64,000 bases of DNA from positions 25,375,736 to 25,439,735 of the forward strand of contig NC_087066.1 in NCBI RefSeq assembly GCF_963678635.1, in the 5' to 3' direction. The position numbers and the translations under genes are program-made. The notes below the pieces were generated by a model. That model was not told the DNA's origin and ran no database searches. It saw only the letters and a program-made list of their open reading frames with translations. Shown piece by piece: positions 23,640 through 35,029 of the stretch; position 1 is the stretch's first letter; every line of letters begins with the position of its first letter. The stretch comes from Symsagittifera roscoffensis. Its lineage: Eukaryota; Xenacoelomorpha; Acoela; Convolutidae.

Positions 23640-24240
23640 TTATCAGAAGGCATATTTAACTTGGTCGTTGTTATATGATTTTTTTCTTTTTAAGAGTGGA
23701 GGAAAAAATTGGTCTTGAAGATTTTTTTCGCTTTTTTCAGGAAAAGCGGGAGCAGAAATTTACCTATTGCTCCAGTTTTCTGAAATTGGATCAAATTTAT
23801 CAAAAAAAGCGTCAATTATAAATTGTTCTGGAAATTCAAAGAGCTGTAAGGCTATCTATTTTTTCGTCAAAATTTGAGATTTTTCCAAAAACAGTCAGCA
23901 TTTTTTTCTGCTACTTGCGTTCATTGATTATTTTCCAACTCGGTTGGTTATCTTTTAAACTATTACACACGGGAGTCTTGTGACAGTTTGAGACAATTGT
24001 TTGCAATGCACGTCGAAATTTTCCTTGCACAGTTTCTGCTGCGTAAATTTTGCTGAAGTCAAAGTGGGGATGCAATTTAATTTTATAGCTTGCTTTTCAA
24101 AAAGCATATTCTTTATGTATAGATGTCAGATACTTGCAATTATCTGTTAAGCTGTGCGTCTAATGAGTTGAATGTATTGGATTGAATCACGGGTTCCTCG
24201 GATATTTTGACACTGAATTCAAATTGAAAATGGAACAAGA
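23640..24240 (+). repeat. Composite repeat, L end plus R module
   Basis: Landmarks of the L module end (CCAACTCGGTTGGTTATC near 23936) pass directly into the R module: TACACACGGGAGTCTTG, TTTTGCTGAAGTCAAAGTGGGG, AATGAGTTGAATGTATT, GGGTTCCTCGGATATTTT. The R module recurs in the same order at 29330-29580. No genes seen. Confidence 0.55.
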
Positions 24241-24480
24241 CTGCTCGTAACAGGGAGAAGCCCTGAATGTTCCGACTGCCTTTTAAGGTTTATGGAGCAG
24301 TAATAACATTAAAAAATTAAATGTAATAAAATGAAATGAAAAATCTTTTTTCTAAAATTTTAAGTTTTCGTTAAAAATCATCCCCCCACACGCCATATAG
24401 AGTACAAAAGAATAGATTTCGCTTCTTGTAACAAGTCAATTATGGCAACTAAGCTTCGTTCAACCAATTTGGAACGATTT

Positions 24481-25244
24481 CTAAGACGGATTAAATCTCC
24501 GCTTACGCGTTAATAGCGCGAAATATATAGCGCGTTAGTTGTCACAAATTGACCAAAATGGCAATCTTTAAACCACCATAACTTTACGAAAAATGATCAC
24601 AGGTGAAATATCTTTTTAAATTTAAGCTCAAGACAACAATACCTTTTGAATGATATTAAAAAAATTCCGCCAAAAATGGCTAGTTAAAAAGTCGAAATTT
24701 GTCTGAAGAAAAAAAGCCCACCCCGAGCACAAGTATTCCGTTACTTTCGTATCGAAAGTCGGAACAATAAACTATTGAAAGTACTTCTAATAAAAACCAA
24801 TAGTTAAGAAGATATAAGGGGCGAGATTTTCTCAACGCGGGATGATCGTTATAAAGACTTCATCTAAGACGGATTAAATCTCCGCTTACGCGTTAATAGC
24901 GCGAAATATATAGCGCGTTAGTTGTCACAAATTGACCAAAATGGCAATCTTTAAACCCCCATAACTTTACGAAAAATGATCACAGGTGAAATATCTTTTC
25001 AAATTTAAGCTCAAGACAACAATACCTTTTGATTGATATTAAAAAATTCCGCCAAAAATGGCTAGTTAAAAAGTCGAAATTTGTCTGAAGAAAAAAAAAC
25101 CCACCCCGAGCACAAATATTCCGTTACTTTCGTATCGAAAGTCGGAACAATAAACTTTTGAAAGTACTTCTAATAAAAACCAATAGTTAAGAAGATATAA
25201 GGGGCGAGATTTTCTCAACGCGGGATGATCGTCATAAAGACTTG
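24481..25244 (+). repeat. 383-bp tandem duplication
   Basis: Two adjacent copies, 24481-24863 and 24864-25244, differ at only a few bases. Each unit starts CTAAGACGGATTAAATCTCC and contains the GC-rich palindromic cluster TTACGCGTTAATAGCGCG plus TAGCGCGTTAG. Each also has an inverted repeat ACTTTCGTATCGAAAGT. No coding sequence is recognised. The 69-codon - strand frame at 25066-25275 crosses the unit end and is not supported. Confidence 0.9.
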
Positions 25245-25464
25245 AATGTTTTTCTAGTTGTGTATCTGTAAGCAAATTTGGTTTCTAATGCTTAATGCTA
25301 TGAAGAGAAGAAATACCTAAAAGAGTAAGTAACAAATCTTTGTTTCGGTGCGACAAGTCTGGAATTTTTTAGCTGAAATAGTTTTACTTGAAATAGACGT
25401 GTTTTTTAAGTCCAAAAATTAGCATTTTGGGCTCCTAGGATTTTTGAGTCGCTTCCCATTGACT

Positions 25465-25778
25465 CAGGGTGACCAAATCGGTCCCCTTTGGGGGACCAGT
25501 CCCCTTTGTACCCCTTTTGGTACCCCGAGCGTTCAGTGGTCCCCTTTTCTATTTTTTTTACAGATGCTTCAAAGTTATCTTTTTCAGATCACGCAATGGG
25601 AAAATGTCGCTTCAATGACGCAATGAAAAACGACTTCACGTGGGCACTGATCCATTGATTCATTTTGATCCATTTTTTTTCTACAGTTATAGTGTTTTTC
25701 GGTTCCAATTCCTAATTTATTATTTATTGTGAATATATGAGAGGTCCCCTTTTGTCATCAGCGTATTTGGTCACCCTG
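25465..25778. mobile_element. hAT-like MITE with perfect 8-bp TSD
   Basis: Terminal inverted repeats CAGGGTGACCAAAT and ATTTGGTCACCCTG enclose 314 bp without coding capacity. They are flanked by a perfect 8-bp duplication CATTGACT (25457-25464 and 25779-25786). The 8-bp duplication and CAGGG ends are typical of hAT-superfamily non-autonomous elements. Its ends differ from those of the CAGGGGCGGAT family, so it is a second MITE family here. Confidence 0.9.
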
Positions 25779-25864
25779 CATTGACTGCTATTTCTTCTAT
25801 TTATTAATCTATAAATAAATGGAAAAAGCCAATAATAAACAGCATTTGAAGTTCAAGGCTTCAG

Positions 25865-25868
<4 letters not shown>

Positions 25869-25933
<65 letters not shown>
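25869..25933. repeat. AT dinucleotide microsatellite
   Basis: Uninterrupted (AT)n run of about 65 bases. It abuts the start of an L-module copy whose first landmark is AGAGTCGATAAACGTAGTGA. Confidence 0.95.
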
Positions 25934-25934
<1 letters not shown>

Positions 25935-27310
25935 CAGAGTCGATAAACGTAGTGAAGACTCTTATATAGATCATAATAATTATCTTCAGTAAAGTCTTAA
26001 AATTTGTTCACGCTCAATTTTGGTTTTTCGCGGTTTGACATTTGATTTTTTTTTTAATTCAGTTCATTTCCTGTTTTAAAAGAAAGGCAAACTCCACTAT
26101 CGAACAGGAAAAGTGTTAAGATAACAAAAATGCTATCGGTTTCGAGAGTGGAGTTTGTATTCAGATAGCCTCGTGGAATAAAAACTTTAGATGTTGATCC
26201 AACTTTCTCCTTTTGCTGTTTTCCTTTTCTCATTTTCCTGTGCTATTTTTATATTCTTATTCTTATTATTGTAGCATTTTGTTTTGTTCAAGACTAGCTT
26301 TGTGACATCTGATAGATCCAGTTTTTTTCAACCTTTTTTTCGACTTCGGTTTTCTTGTTTAGTTTCGATGAACGTAGCGAAGACTCTATATAGGTCTTGG
26401 TCACTTTGTTCGTGTTTTTTCGGAAAAAGTCTTAAATGTTCTTTCTAATAATTACAAGTGCATTCATACATCAGTCTATTTATGTATACGCTTAGGTATA
26501 TAAGCAGCTTAACAGTAATGGACGTAGTGAGTTCTTGCTGTTTTTTTGCTAGTTTTTTTTCAGAAAAAGTTTTATATTTTTGCTCAAGCTCAAATGCACT
26601 TTTTTGCTGTTTGACTTCTGATTCTTTTAAAGTTCAGTGCATTTCCAATGTTAAAAGGAAGACAAACTCCTATATCGAAGAGCAAAAGTGTAAAGTTCCC
26701 GAAAAACGTGATCGACTTCTGATTTCGAAAATGGCAATTATTTATCCGATGTTCCAGCGAAATAAAAGTTTTACACGTTGAGCTAGTTTGCTCAAATTGG
26801 TTTTTTTTTTAAAAAAAGTGTCCATCCTAAAATGTTCTACAAATTCAATGAGCTTTAAGGCCATCTATTTTTTTTCTTCGAAATTCAAAAATTGAAGGCT
26901 CTTGAAAAAGCAAGACGATTTTTTTTTTCAGTTTCCTTGAGTTTATTACTCTTTTCCAAGTGATCCAAGTGTTAGTTGGCTAAGTTTCATTTAAGCTCAT
27001 TTGGTAAAAGGTAGGGAAAATGAGCTCTCGAAATACTAAACTGGAAATGTAGCAAAAATTTAGCTGGGCCTTTTATTCCGTTCGTTTCTTTTGATTAAAG
27101 AAAGGCAAACTCCCTTATCATAATATGAAAGTCTAAAGGTGGCGAAAAACGTGATCGAATTGTAGTTTCGAAAATAATATTTAATTTCCAGATTTCTTAG
27201 TGGCATAAAAAATTTACCCGTTGATCCAGTTTTCTTAAATTGCGTTACTTTGGTTATGCTTGCGATTAGCAAGCGTTATCAAATTGGAATATAGACTTTT
27301 TTGGGTTAAC
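25935..27310 (+). repeat. Composite repeat, L modules in series
   Basis: Three successive, diverged L modules. The first begins AGAGTCGATAAACGTAGTGA (25935). The second begins TTTCGATGAACGTAGCGAAG (26362) and runs through CTCCTATATCGAAGAGCAAA and TCCAAGTGTTAGTTGGCTAA. The third partial copy (27080-27250) ends directly in a head module, GCTTGCGATTAGCAAGCG (about 27258). All lie on the + strand. Open frames such as 26458-26781 run across the module and are not conserved between copies. Confidence 0.6.
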
Positions 27311-27689
27311 ATTTTGTTAAACAAAACTTTTGAATCACTAGACTTCATTCACGTGCACTCTTTCCACTCACGTGCTGTCAAGCTCAATCTCCAGCAAACC
27401 TAGATTAGAGGTATTAAGTAGGTAATAATTAGTATTCTCGAAAAAAACTATTCTCGAAAAAAAAACTTTCAAAAATTCAAACTACCCTACAGAGTTTCAT
27501 GGGGACTTGAAACTTTTGAAAGTTTTTTCGAGAATAGTTTTTTTTGCTCAACTGATGTCTGCTTAAATATTGTCGGCCTTGTTTCCGCTTCTTAAGTTTT
27601 GCTCAGTTACTAATTTGAACTTCAAATGTTTTGCTATGCTTGTTTGCCTAGATATTCTGTTTGATAATGTTTCTGTTGTTTTATGAAAT

Positions 27690-29095
27690 TGTATGGAATT
27701 GTTTTTTTTTGAGACGCTTTGAAAAGTTTTATCACTTTTTGCAAAAAAATGAACTTTTTCTCATAAGTTTTTCTATCGATTTTGAAATAAGGGTATCCTG
27801 AGAAAGACCGTCTACATTATTGTGTGACTGTATACTCCGCTGGTCCCTTTTGCTTTACACCTTAATCTACAGCCTTTGAAATCTGTGGGGGAAATATTTG
27901 ACCAATATTTTTGATTTTTTGTTTTCTCAAAAACTAACCTATCAAATCTGAATTTTTTTTAATGAATAAAACGACCTGAAAAGCTTCCGTCTATTAGCGG
28001 CTTCGCCCAACTTTTTTTAAGACAAAAAGTTATAATATTTTTTTTTGAATATTTTAAGAAATTTTCACGAAAGCTAACGTCCTAAATTTGAGGTTGTTCG
28101 TTGAATTGAGATAACGGGTAGTGGGAGGCTCCCCTGCATTAGCGGTCACTGAAAGTTTTTTCGGAAAAGTGAAATTTTTGAGCGTTTTTTTTGTAATTTT
28201 ATGAATTCTACCGGAAAATACTCTCTTATATCTGAGATCTGACTTATTCCGAAGAACTGTTTGTAGCAAGCGCTTTTGAATACGCGACAGCACCCAAAAT
28301 TTGTTGACCTTAAAAATTATGCCCCTCGGAAAAGTCAAAATTTTGATTCTTGGACCGTTTTTTTTCGAGAACTGCCTGCCAAACTTGGGTTGATTTAATC
28401 GAAATTTTAGGCCGGGTGAATCTATTCGGCGTAAGCAGCTACGTCTTTTTTTTAAAATCAAAGCAATGATTCTCGGAATTGTCAACTTTCTGATTTGTTG
28501 ACCGTTTTTTGGAGTTTTCTCGATAACTGTCCTGCCAGATCTGATATCATTGGTTTAATCGACACAACAGCTTGTTGAAAGCGTACTATCTAATTTACTA
28601 CGTCCAGTTTTAGAAAAAATGTGGTCTCTAACTTATTAAGGACTTTGGAAATTGACCGCTTTTTGAATTTTTTGACTACTCGAAACTTACCGTGCCAATT
28701 CTCAGTTTAAGTGTTCATTGTTTTCAATCCTGCAACCCGATTTTGGAGTTTTCTCTACTACCGGTCAAGACCTGCTTTTTGCTGAAAAAAGTTTAGGGTT
28801 TCGGATAGTCAAGTTTTTGAACTTTGACCGTGTTTTAGAAACTTTTTGAGTTTTCTTGAAAAGTACACTATCAAAATCTTTTAAAAAAATTCAATCAAAA
28901 GAAGCATTTACGCATTTTTTCCTGCAAAAGCGGTTATTCTTTTGCAGGAGAAAGGTTATGTCTTGTTAAATTTTCAAAATCTTGAAAAGTTTTCACTCTG
29001 CTCACTTATTTTAGTAGAGAAACAACTAAGATTTTGGGCAAAATCCAATTTTTGAAACTACGCATGTCCAGCATCAGTATAACAAATTCAAAAAA
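27690..29095 (+). repeat. Satellite-like monomer array, copy 1
   Basis: A row of strongly diverged monomers of roughly 150-190 bp. The recurring theme is CTCGAAAACTACTCTCCCAA, then TCTGAGATTTTGGGTTCAAT, then 'gctacgcccaa', then 'aaaagttatggccctcgg' and 'aagtcaaatttttgatt'. It opens with a head containing ATACTCCGCTGGTCCC and CTACAGCCTTTGAAA. It closes with a tail (CTGCAAAAGCGGTTATTC, GAGAAACAACTAAGATTTTG, CCAGCATCAGTATAACAAA). The array at 36340-37530 has the same head, the same order of individual variants and the same tail. The - strand frame at 28054-28485 lies inside it and is not a gene. Confidence 0.65.
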
Positions 29096-29159
29096 TGTCG
29101 AAGGCGTTGGGCCCTACACACGCGACACATACGAAAATTTTGTTTCACCTATTTTTTTT

Positions 29160-29610
29160 TAAACATTTTTTTTTGTTTTTTTGATGTCTTTTGATTTCAT
29201 GATTGTGTTGTATCGCTTCACCTCTGATTGTGCTCCGCTTCACCTTTGTGTGGAAAAAAGTGTCACACTCAGTTTGTTGAAATTTTTTTCTTTTCCCATG
29301 CGTTCAGTGATTTTTTCAAACTGTTTCTTGGCTATCTTTTATACTATTATACACGGGAATCTTGCTTCAAATTACGAAATAATTTTTTTCAATGCAAAGC
29401 GAAGTTTTTTTTGCACACTTTTTGCTGCTCAAGTTTTGCCTAAGTCGAAGTGGGGAAGCTTTTTCGTAACTTTCTTCTCAAAGATGTTTATTCTGATTAT
29501 ATAAAAGGCAGATGCTTACAAGTAGATCTAATGAGTCGAATGTATTAAATTAAATTAGGGGTTCTTCAGATATTTTCTCTGAAACCATCGTTTCACAAAG
29601 AGTTCAAATG
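29160..29610 (+). repeat. Composite repeat, hairpin relic and R module
   Basis: A decayed hairpin region (TTGTATCGCTTCACCTCTG, GCTCCGCTTCACCTTTGTG at 29205-29250) is followed by the R module with TATTATACACGGGAATCTTG and AAGTCGAAGTGGGGAAGC. This shows the R module lies downstream of the hairpin in the composite order. Confidence 0.5.
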
Positions 29611-29887
29611 TAAAAGGGATAAAAAATGTTTGAACTTTACCCTCAATGCAGAGCAAAATGTTTTCTGTTTTAACTAAAGTAGTTTTTACTAGACTTCCTA
29701 TTTATTAAACTTGCGAGCAGCGTAGTGCATTAGAACGCAGCTTTTTTTCTAATCTAACTCGCAAATAAAAGTGATCATTAAAAATTTTCAGTTATTTGTT
29801 GGCTTTTTTACTATAATCACGATCTGTAGCATTGGAAATTGCATAGCATCTGTTCTTTCTTTTTTTTGTGGCTAGTTTGTGATTTAT

Positions 29888-29962
29888 TAAGCGTCCGTGG
29901 CTGAGTGGTTAATGGGAAGACTCATAACCTCTAGGTCGCAGATCGAATCCCAGACGCGGCCG
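29888..29962 (+). repeat. tRNA-like SINE unit, decayed
   Basis: The segment starts GCGTCCGTGGCTGAGTGGTT, which looks like a tRNA 5' end with an A-box-like D arm, and ends GATCGAATCCCAGACGC. The outer 7 bases pair (six of seven) and a CAT sits where an anticodon would be. The anticodon and T stems do not pair properly and the T loop is misplaced. I call it a tRNA-derived repeat or dead tRNA rather than a working tRNA gene. Confidence 0.45.
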
Positions 29963-30524
29963 AATTTTTGCTATTTCTACTTTTTTGTATTGCACTTTAG
30001 AGACCTGCTTTTTCTCATGTATCCGCTAGTGTTTGCGAAGCTTCGCTTCTCTGTCAAAACGTACTTTTAGAAAACTGAAGATTTTCAGTTACACATGACA
30101 ACACTTCGCATGTAAAAGAACGCTGTTTTTCATGAGTTTTTTTCTGTGAAATTGAAAGTTTAGTTCTTTGGGAAATTCAGGGGAAAAGTCGGCCCATGTC
30201 TTTTTTTTTGCTGATTTGCAGCGGGGCGGACTTTCGTGTCATTCAAGAAGTTCTCACTATAAATTAAAAGTCAAAGTGAGTGTTCCTGAAATTTGCTACG
30301 TTATCAGACCTGATTTTGTGTTTTTTTTTCACATTTAGAAGGTTTGTTTTATCTAAATGGATTCGGTTTGGATTATGAGCTGACTCACCTAATAGTAATA
30401 TTTAAAAACTTGGCTTATCAGATCTTTTTTTCATATTTTATTTTGCATGGCATTTATTTTGTTTTGGTCTCAATGACGTCTGCCCTAAATTGTCAGCTTA
30501 GTCACCGTTATATATATTTTTAAG

Positions 30525-31005
30525 AGTCGATAAACGTAGTGAAGACTCTTTTTTAGGTCTCGATGATTTCTTTTCAGTAAAAGGTCTTAAAAATTTATTT
30601 ATGCTTATTTTGGTTTTCCGCGGTTTGACTCTTGAGATTATTTTTAAGTTCAGTTCATTTCCGTATTAAAAGAGAAGGGAAACTCACTATCGAACAGCAA
30701 AATTTTTAAGGCCACGAAAGCCGTGATCTGCTTAGTTTCGAAAGTTGATTTGAATTTTCAGATTTCCCAGCTGAATTAAAAATTTACATATTAATCAAGC
30801 TTTCTCAAATTGGGCTTATTTGATCAAAAAAGGTGATAAATTAATCTCTCAATTGAAGAGCTTTACGGGCATATATTTTTTCTTTAAATTTCGAAAGTTG
30901 AAGTTTTTAAAGTCTGTTTTTTTCTCGGTTTTCTTGCGTTCATTATTATTTTACAACTGTCAGTTAGTTCTGTTCTTTCCGATTGATTGTAATGTTATTT
31001 TTCAC
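30525..31005 (+). repeat. Composite repeat, L module
   Basis: Begins AGAGTCGATAAACGTAGTGA, as at 25935. It continues with GGTTTTCCGCGGTTTGACTC, CTCACTATCGAACAGCAAAA and TTTGATCAAAAAAGGTGATA, and ends near TACAACTGTCAGTTAGTTC. The + strand frame at 30820-31020 is a translation of its end. Confidence 0.65.
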
Positions 31006-31009
31006 CGGT

Positions 31010-31605
31010 ATCCTGAATAGTTGATGCTCGGTTTCACCTCTGTGTTTGAAACATTATAGATTGTTTTTTACTAACCTAGTTAACGGTTTTTTATATAATC
31101 TGCGTATAAACATTAATTGAATTGAATAGCACGGTTAAACTTCTGATATGAAAAAAGGTAGCAGTCTTAATAATAGGCCCTGTTGCACACCGTTTTCCAT
31201 TAAAAATCGCGACGAATCGGGAGACTTTTTTGACTTTATCTTACTGATCCATGACTGATAAAATAAAATACTTCCATAATGCATCTTGTTGTTTGTGTGG
31301 ATATTATCCTCCTCTAAAATATTTTTTTTTGCGATTTGTGTTTTCTTTATTTGACTGGATATGGTGATTTTTGAAGCTCAATGTTTTCGTGTTTTATGAT
31401 GCTGATGATTAGTGATAGCTCGAAATTGCTCTTTACTAATTCAAAATTGATCAACGTTTCTGAAAACAAAATACTTTCTGCAATGAATACGCAGCGGAAT
31501 ACTTTCTGCAGTGTGAATACGCGTGTAAAAACTTAAATGATTCAATTCTAAGATTCTTCTGCGGAATGAATAAAATACCTGTTGATCCAGTTTCTCGTTT
31601 TTCCA
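31010..31605. other. Non-coding, nothing recognised
   Basis: AT-rich sequence with no convincing repeat partner or frame. A short direct repeat AATACTTTCTGCA...AATACGC occurs at about 31467-31522. Confidence 0.35.
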
Positions 31606-31609
31606 TTTT

Positions 31610-32430
31610 TTCTTAGACATTTTAAAATTGAAAACTTCTCAAAAGGTTAATTTTTTCAGGTGGTAAAAAAATTTTCAGCGTACGAAATTTAACGATTTTC
31701 GTGCTGTTTTTCAAAAACTTAGCAAAGTTTGAATGTCCCAACCCTATAGTGGGATGCTGTCAGGATACTCTGGGGGTTGCAAATGTTGACTCCAAATATG
31801 TCTGCTCAAAGTTTTTTAGTTACCTTGGTATGCCGGTTTTTATGATTTGAATTGAAAAATCAGAAATTTTGAAATTCCCAACCCGGAAGTGGGGTGTTCT
31901 CAAATATCTAATGTGGTGCCTTCAAGATGCTCTCAAGAGTTTTCTATCTGGCTTCCTAATGTGACTGCTCGATGTATTTTAATTTTCGAGATATGACATT
32001 TTTTTAAACTTTTTGATTTCAGGTTACCTCCAGCATTTGCAGATGCGGCTTCCATCCGAATATGATTGCTCAATTCCTTTTAGTATCCGAAATGTGACGT
32101 TTTTTTATACTTGAATAATCAAAAACTTTAACTTTGAATACTTCTCATTGTTTGAAGTTCCGGATCCCGAAGGGCGTTGATATCAAGTTACTCCCAGAGG
32201 TTGAATACGTGACTTCCAATAAGGACTGAGTCTTTTCAAAAAAGTTTTCAAAATTTGGCAGTTCAACCTATGCTGTGGTGCTATGACGGCACTTCTAGGC
32301 GTTTTAGATCTGTTCCCCTACTACGACTGCTCAATTTTTTTTTTAGTTTTTGAGAAATAACGGTTTTTATAATCTCAAAAATTTTTAACCAAGAACTTCA
32401 ATTAATTGATGTTTTCTAGTTAATTACGCT
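31610..32430 (+). repeat. Second degenerate tandem array
   Basis: A different, very worn tandem repeat. The theme 'gctcaa(t/g)...ttttagttttcgagat(a)tgac' recurs at about 31807, 31970, 32068, 32218 and 32330. It alternates with 'cccaacccxxaagtgggxtg' and 'ggctccagcatttgcagatg'-like blocks. Spacing varies between about 100 and 160 bp. It shares no monomer with the 27.7-kb array. Confidence 0.5.
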
Positions 32431-32913
32431 GGATTTAACGATTGATGGCAGCAAATGAGATATATGCAAGCTTATGAGAATAATTACGTACTGGTTAATG
32501 TATTTTTTTGAAATTTGGAAAGAGCGCTGTATGCTGTCGGTCATGTTAGGGATATACATTTAAGGGAGTAAAATATCAGATCTGAAACCATCAGTTTTTA
32601 AGATGTGACCATTTTAGGGTAAATAACATCAAAGTTGAGTTTATTTTTAAATGAAATAGAAAGTAATTTTGGTTGCCCCCGTCTATTCTTACGGATGCAC
32701 TTAGTTTCTGTTTTATATATATGCAATATATAAACATTTTTCACGTACATCAATCTATTTGAAGCACCGAAGGTGTAATTTACACGCTAGTTCTATTAAT
32801 CTTTGTAGGTTTCCAAGCAGAGTAAACCTGGCTAAATAATACACAACGGTTAGATCGGCATTCAAGTCGACTGAGTTGGTTAGATCGACTGAGAAGATAT
32901 CATGAAGGAAAAA

Positions 32914-33261
32914 CTACCTCTGAAACAGCGCTATCATAGGATCAGTCAATTTCTTACAAATGTCGCGGAAAAGTTGTAATGTCGTTTTTTCGCTGCTCGT
33001 AAATTTTGTGTCAGGGTTTCTGTTATCCAGCAGAATCAAAAGTTTCTCTGCTGAATGCAAGAAACAAAACCTTTGAAAAGTTTTGAAATTGTTGAGCGAT
33101 TGGACTGTAATAGACAAGAAATTATAATTTTGCAATTGTTGAAAAATGTTCTTTTCATTACAATAATCAATTCGACTAAAAAATATATTTTGGGGAATTT
33201 TAGATTTCTTAACCTGTGAAATTATTGTTTCTCCCAAAAATTGTAGTCCCACAACTCCCAT
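32914..33261 (-). other. Unrecognised 115-codon ORF, possible transposon relic
   Basis: On the - strand an open frame of 115 codons has normal amino-acid composition, unlike the Phe-rich frames of the repeats. It includes LQFLGETIISQVKKSK, which loosely resembles the 'FI.LLG..I...I...KKAKYFS' start of hAT/ZMYM-type transposases. The rest (SAEKLLILLDNRNPDTKFTS, DICKKLTDPMIALFQR) matches nothing I know. Just upstream on the same strand (about 33300-33450) another frame reads AKSMPQSSGLWLDLIINPG before a stop. It could be a relic transposase, a lineage-specific exon, or chance. Confidence 0.25.
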
Positions 33262-34415
33262 AATATGACTATAATTTTCATAGACAAGTTTTGTATTTGT
33301 TTGACTAGCATTTTCGGTCTTCGGAACTCAACCCGGGTTGATAATCAAATCCAGCCATAGTCCAGAACTCTGAGGCATGGACTTTGCTGTCAAATAAAAA
33401 TTGAAGACATTTGAAATTATGTAGTCGCTTCGAGCATATTTGATATCAAAAAGAATTTTTATGAAGGTCTTATATGACGTTTTTCTATCGGCCTCATTAC
33501 TTCACATAAATCTTCTACCTCTTGCCAGAAAATTCAGTTGCTAGTAACTTATTTAAGACTATTGTAGTAATGACACTACGGCTTATAACTGAGTAAAAAC
33601 TGTAAAACTATAATATGATGTTTAATGGTTTCAGTTCGCGTACTTGGTTAATCATAAGTATTTGGTTTAAAAAATTTAGCTCAAAACTGAAAACTAATAA
33701 ATATTGTCTTTCGGTGCAAATATATGAGGTTTTGCGTTTGTTTTAGACTTACAGCAGCTATAGATTAATACTACAAGCACACAAAGAGCAAAAGCCAATT
33801 TATATCGTCAATATTGGACCGACCAGAGCTGACCATCTGGCTACACACAAAGTAGAGAGCCTAGCAAGCTTAGTTTTATCAGAGTCGACCAACGGAGTTA
33901 TTGAACCAATTCTGCGCTGAACTGGCTCTGATGACGCAAAGACGAGCCAGTTAATCTTCGATTTATTAACATCTGTTGTTTTAAAATATTTCTTCTTGGA
34001 TTTCTCTCTTCTTAATAATCGTTAGTAGATAAATATATGAATGCTTTCTTTTCAGCTTTATTTGAAAAATGAGAAAAAGATCTTTTTTTATTAGGTAAAG
34101 TGAAATCGTTTTCTAGCGGAGCCAGTATACTGCAATTAGTGCCCAATTTATGCTACGGATTTAGCGCTTAAGGATTTCAAAGCTTGAGTGGAAAGATTCA
34201 AATCTGATTAGTGGTGAAATATGGTTGTTATGCTATAAGCCCCTCAAAAACATAATTTTGCGAAATTTATCAGCCATTATATTGGGCTGATTGAGCCTCA
34301 TAGCAGAGGTTGCTGAGCGGTTGATTTCGATCTATTAAGCAATTATCCGATGATTTCGTCGTATTAAGCAAATATCGTATAGTCGGAGTACGCTTTTCCC
34401 GTAAAATTATTTTTG
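33262..34415. other. Non-coding, no feature recognised
   Basis: Apart from the short - strand frame mentioned with the neighbouring ORF, this stretch shows no repeat partner and no convincing exon. Confidence 0.35.
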
Positions 34416-34419
34416 TGTA

Positions 34420-34950
34420 CACAAGCATAGCTTGTGTTATAGCGTGAACTTTTTTTTTTAACTTAAGTCGCAAATATTGTTGCGATGCAATTGTTGTGAC
34501 AAAATGTGTTCATTTTGATCCGGCTATTAAGTATAGCCAAGGCTAAAGATATTAACACAGACTATTATATTACAGCTGGCACTTAAGCTTCAAGGTAACA
34601 TGGATCTGTAGCGTAGAGGTAGGGAAGGAGACCAGCAACAAAATAAGAGGGTTCGAACCTGGGCAGGCTCGAATGTTTTTAATGAACTTTTTCGTATACT
34701 AATTTAATTGCGTCCGCTCTATAAATTGAGGCATGTTAGTTGGTAATATTTTTTTTCAAATTTACTGGTACTGCTAATGCGTCATAATTGCCTTGCGTCA
34801 CTTAGCAATTATATAGACTTATAATTGGCGTGCGTCACTTAAGAAATTTTGTAGACACAGTTTTACTCATTCAGTTTTTCCCAATAGCGTTATCGGTCAT
34901 ATTTTTTTGCTTGTGTATGCGAAGTGCAACTTCGCCTCTGTGTACAAACT
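34420..34950 (+). mobile_element. tRNA-derived SINE-like repeat, copy 1
   Basis: Order: ACACAAGCATAGCTTGTGTT, GTCGCAAATATTGTTGCGA, CATTTTGATCCGGCTATTAAG, ACACAGACTATTATATTACA. Next is a tRNA-like unit at about 34608-34672 with A-box-like GTAGCGTAGAGGTAGGG and B-box-like GGGTTCGAACCTGG, then TTTTTCGTATACTAATT and the hairpin GCGAAGT-GCA-ACTTCGC (34919-34935). The same 500-bp order returns at 54820-55330. The promoter boxes fit RNA polymerase III transcription. This is the clearest mobile-looking SINE of the window. Confidence 0.7.
34919..34935 (+). repeat. Hairpin motif with compensatory change
   Basis: GCGAAGT-GCA-ACTTCGC. Compared with the common form GCGAAGC...GCTTCGC, both sides of the top base pair have changed (C:G to T:A), so the 7-bp stem is kept. 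Confidence 0.75.
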
Positions 34951-35029
34951 TTTTTCGTGCTGTTTTTGGCTGAAAGTTTTCTGCTGTGATTTGTCGATTC
35001 AATGCTCCCTAATTTTTTATTTCGATTTT

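Noticed and set aside
28054-28485. 143-codon - strand frame as a gene
   Set aside because: It lies wholly within the satellite-like monomer array and repeats with it.
29892-29960. Possible functional tRNA gene with CAT anticodon
   Set aside because: The acceptor nearly pairs, but anticodon and T stems fail and the T loop is displaced; similar B-box-bearing units are repeated in the window as SINE parts.
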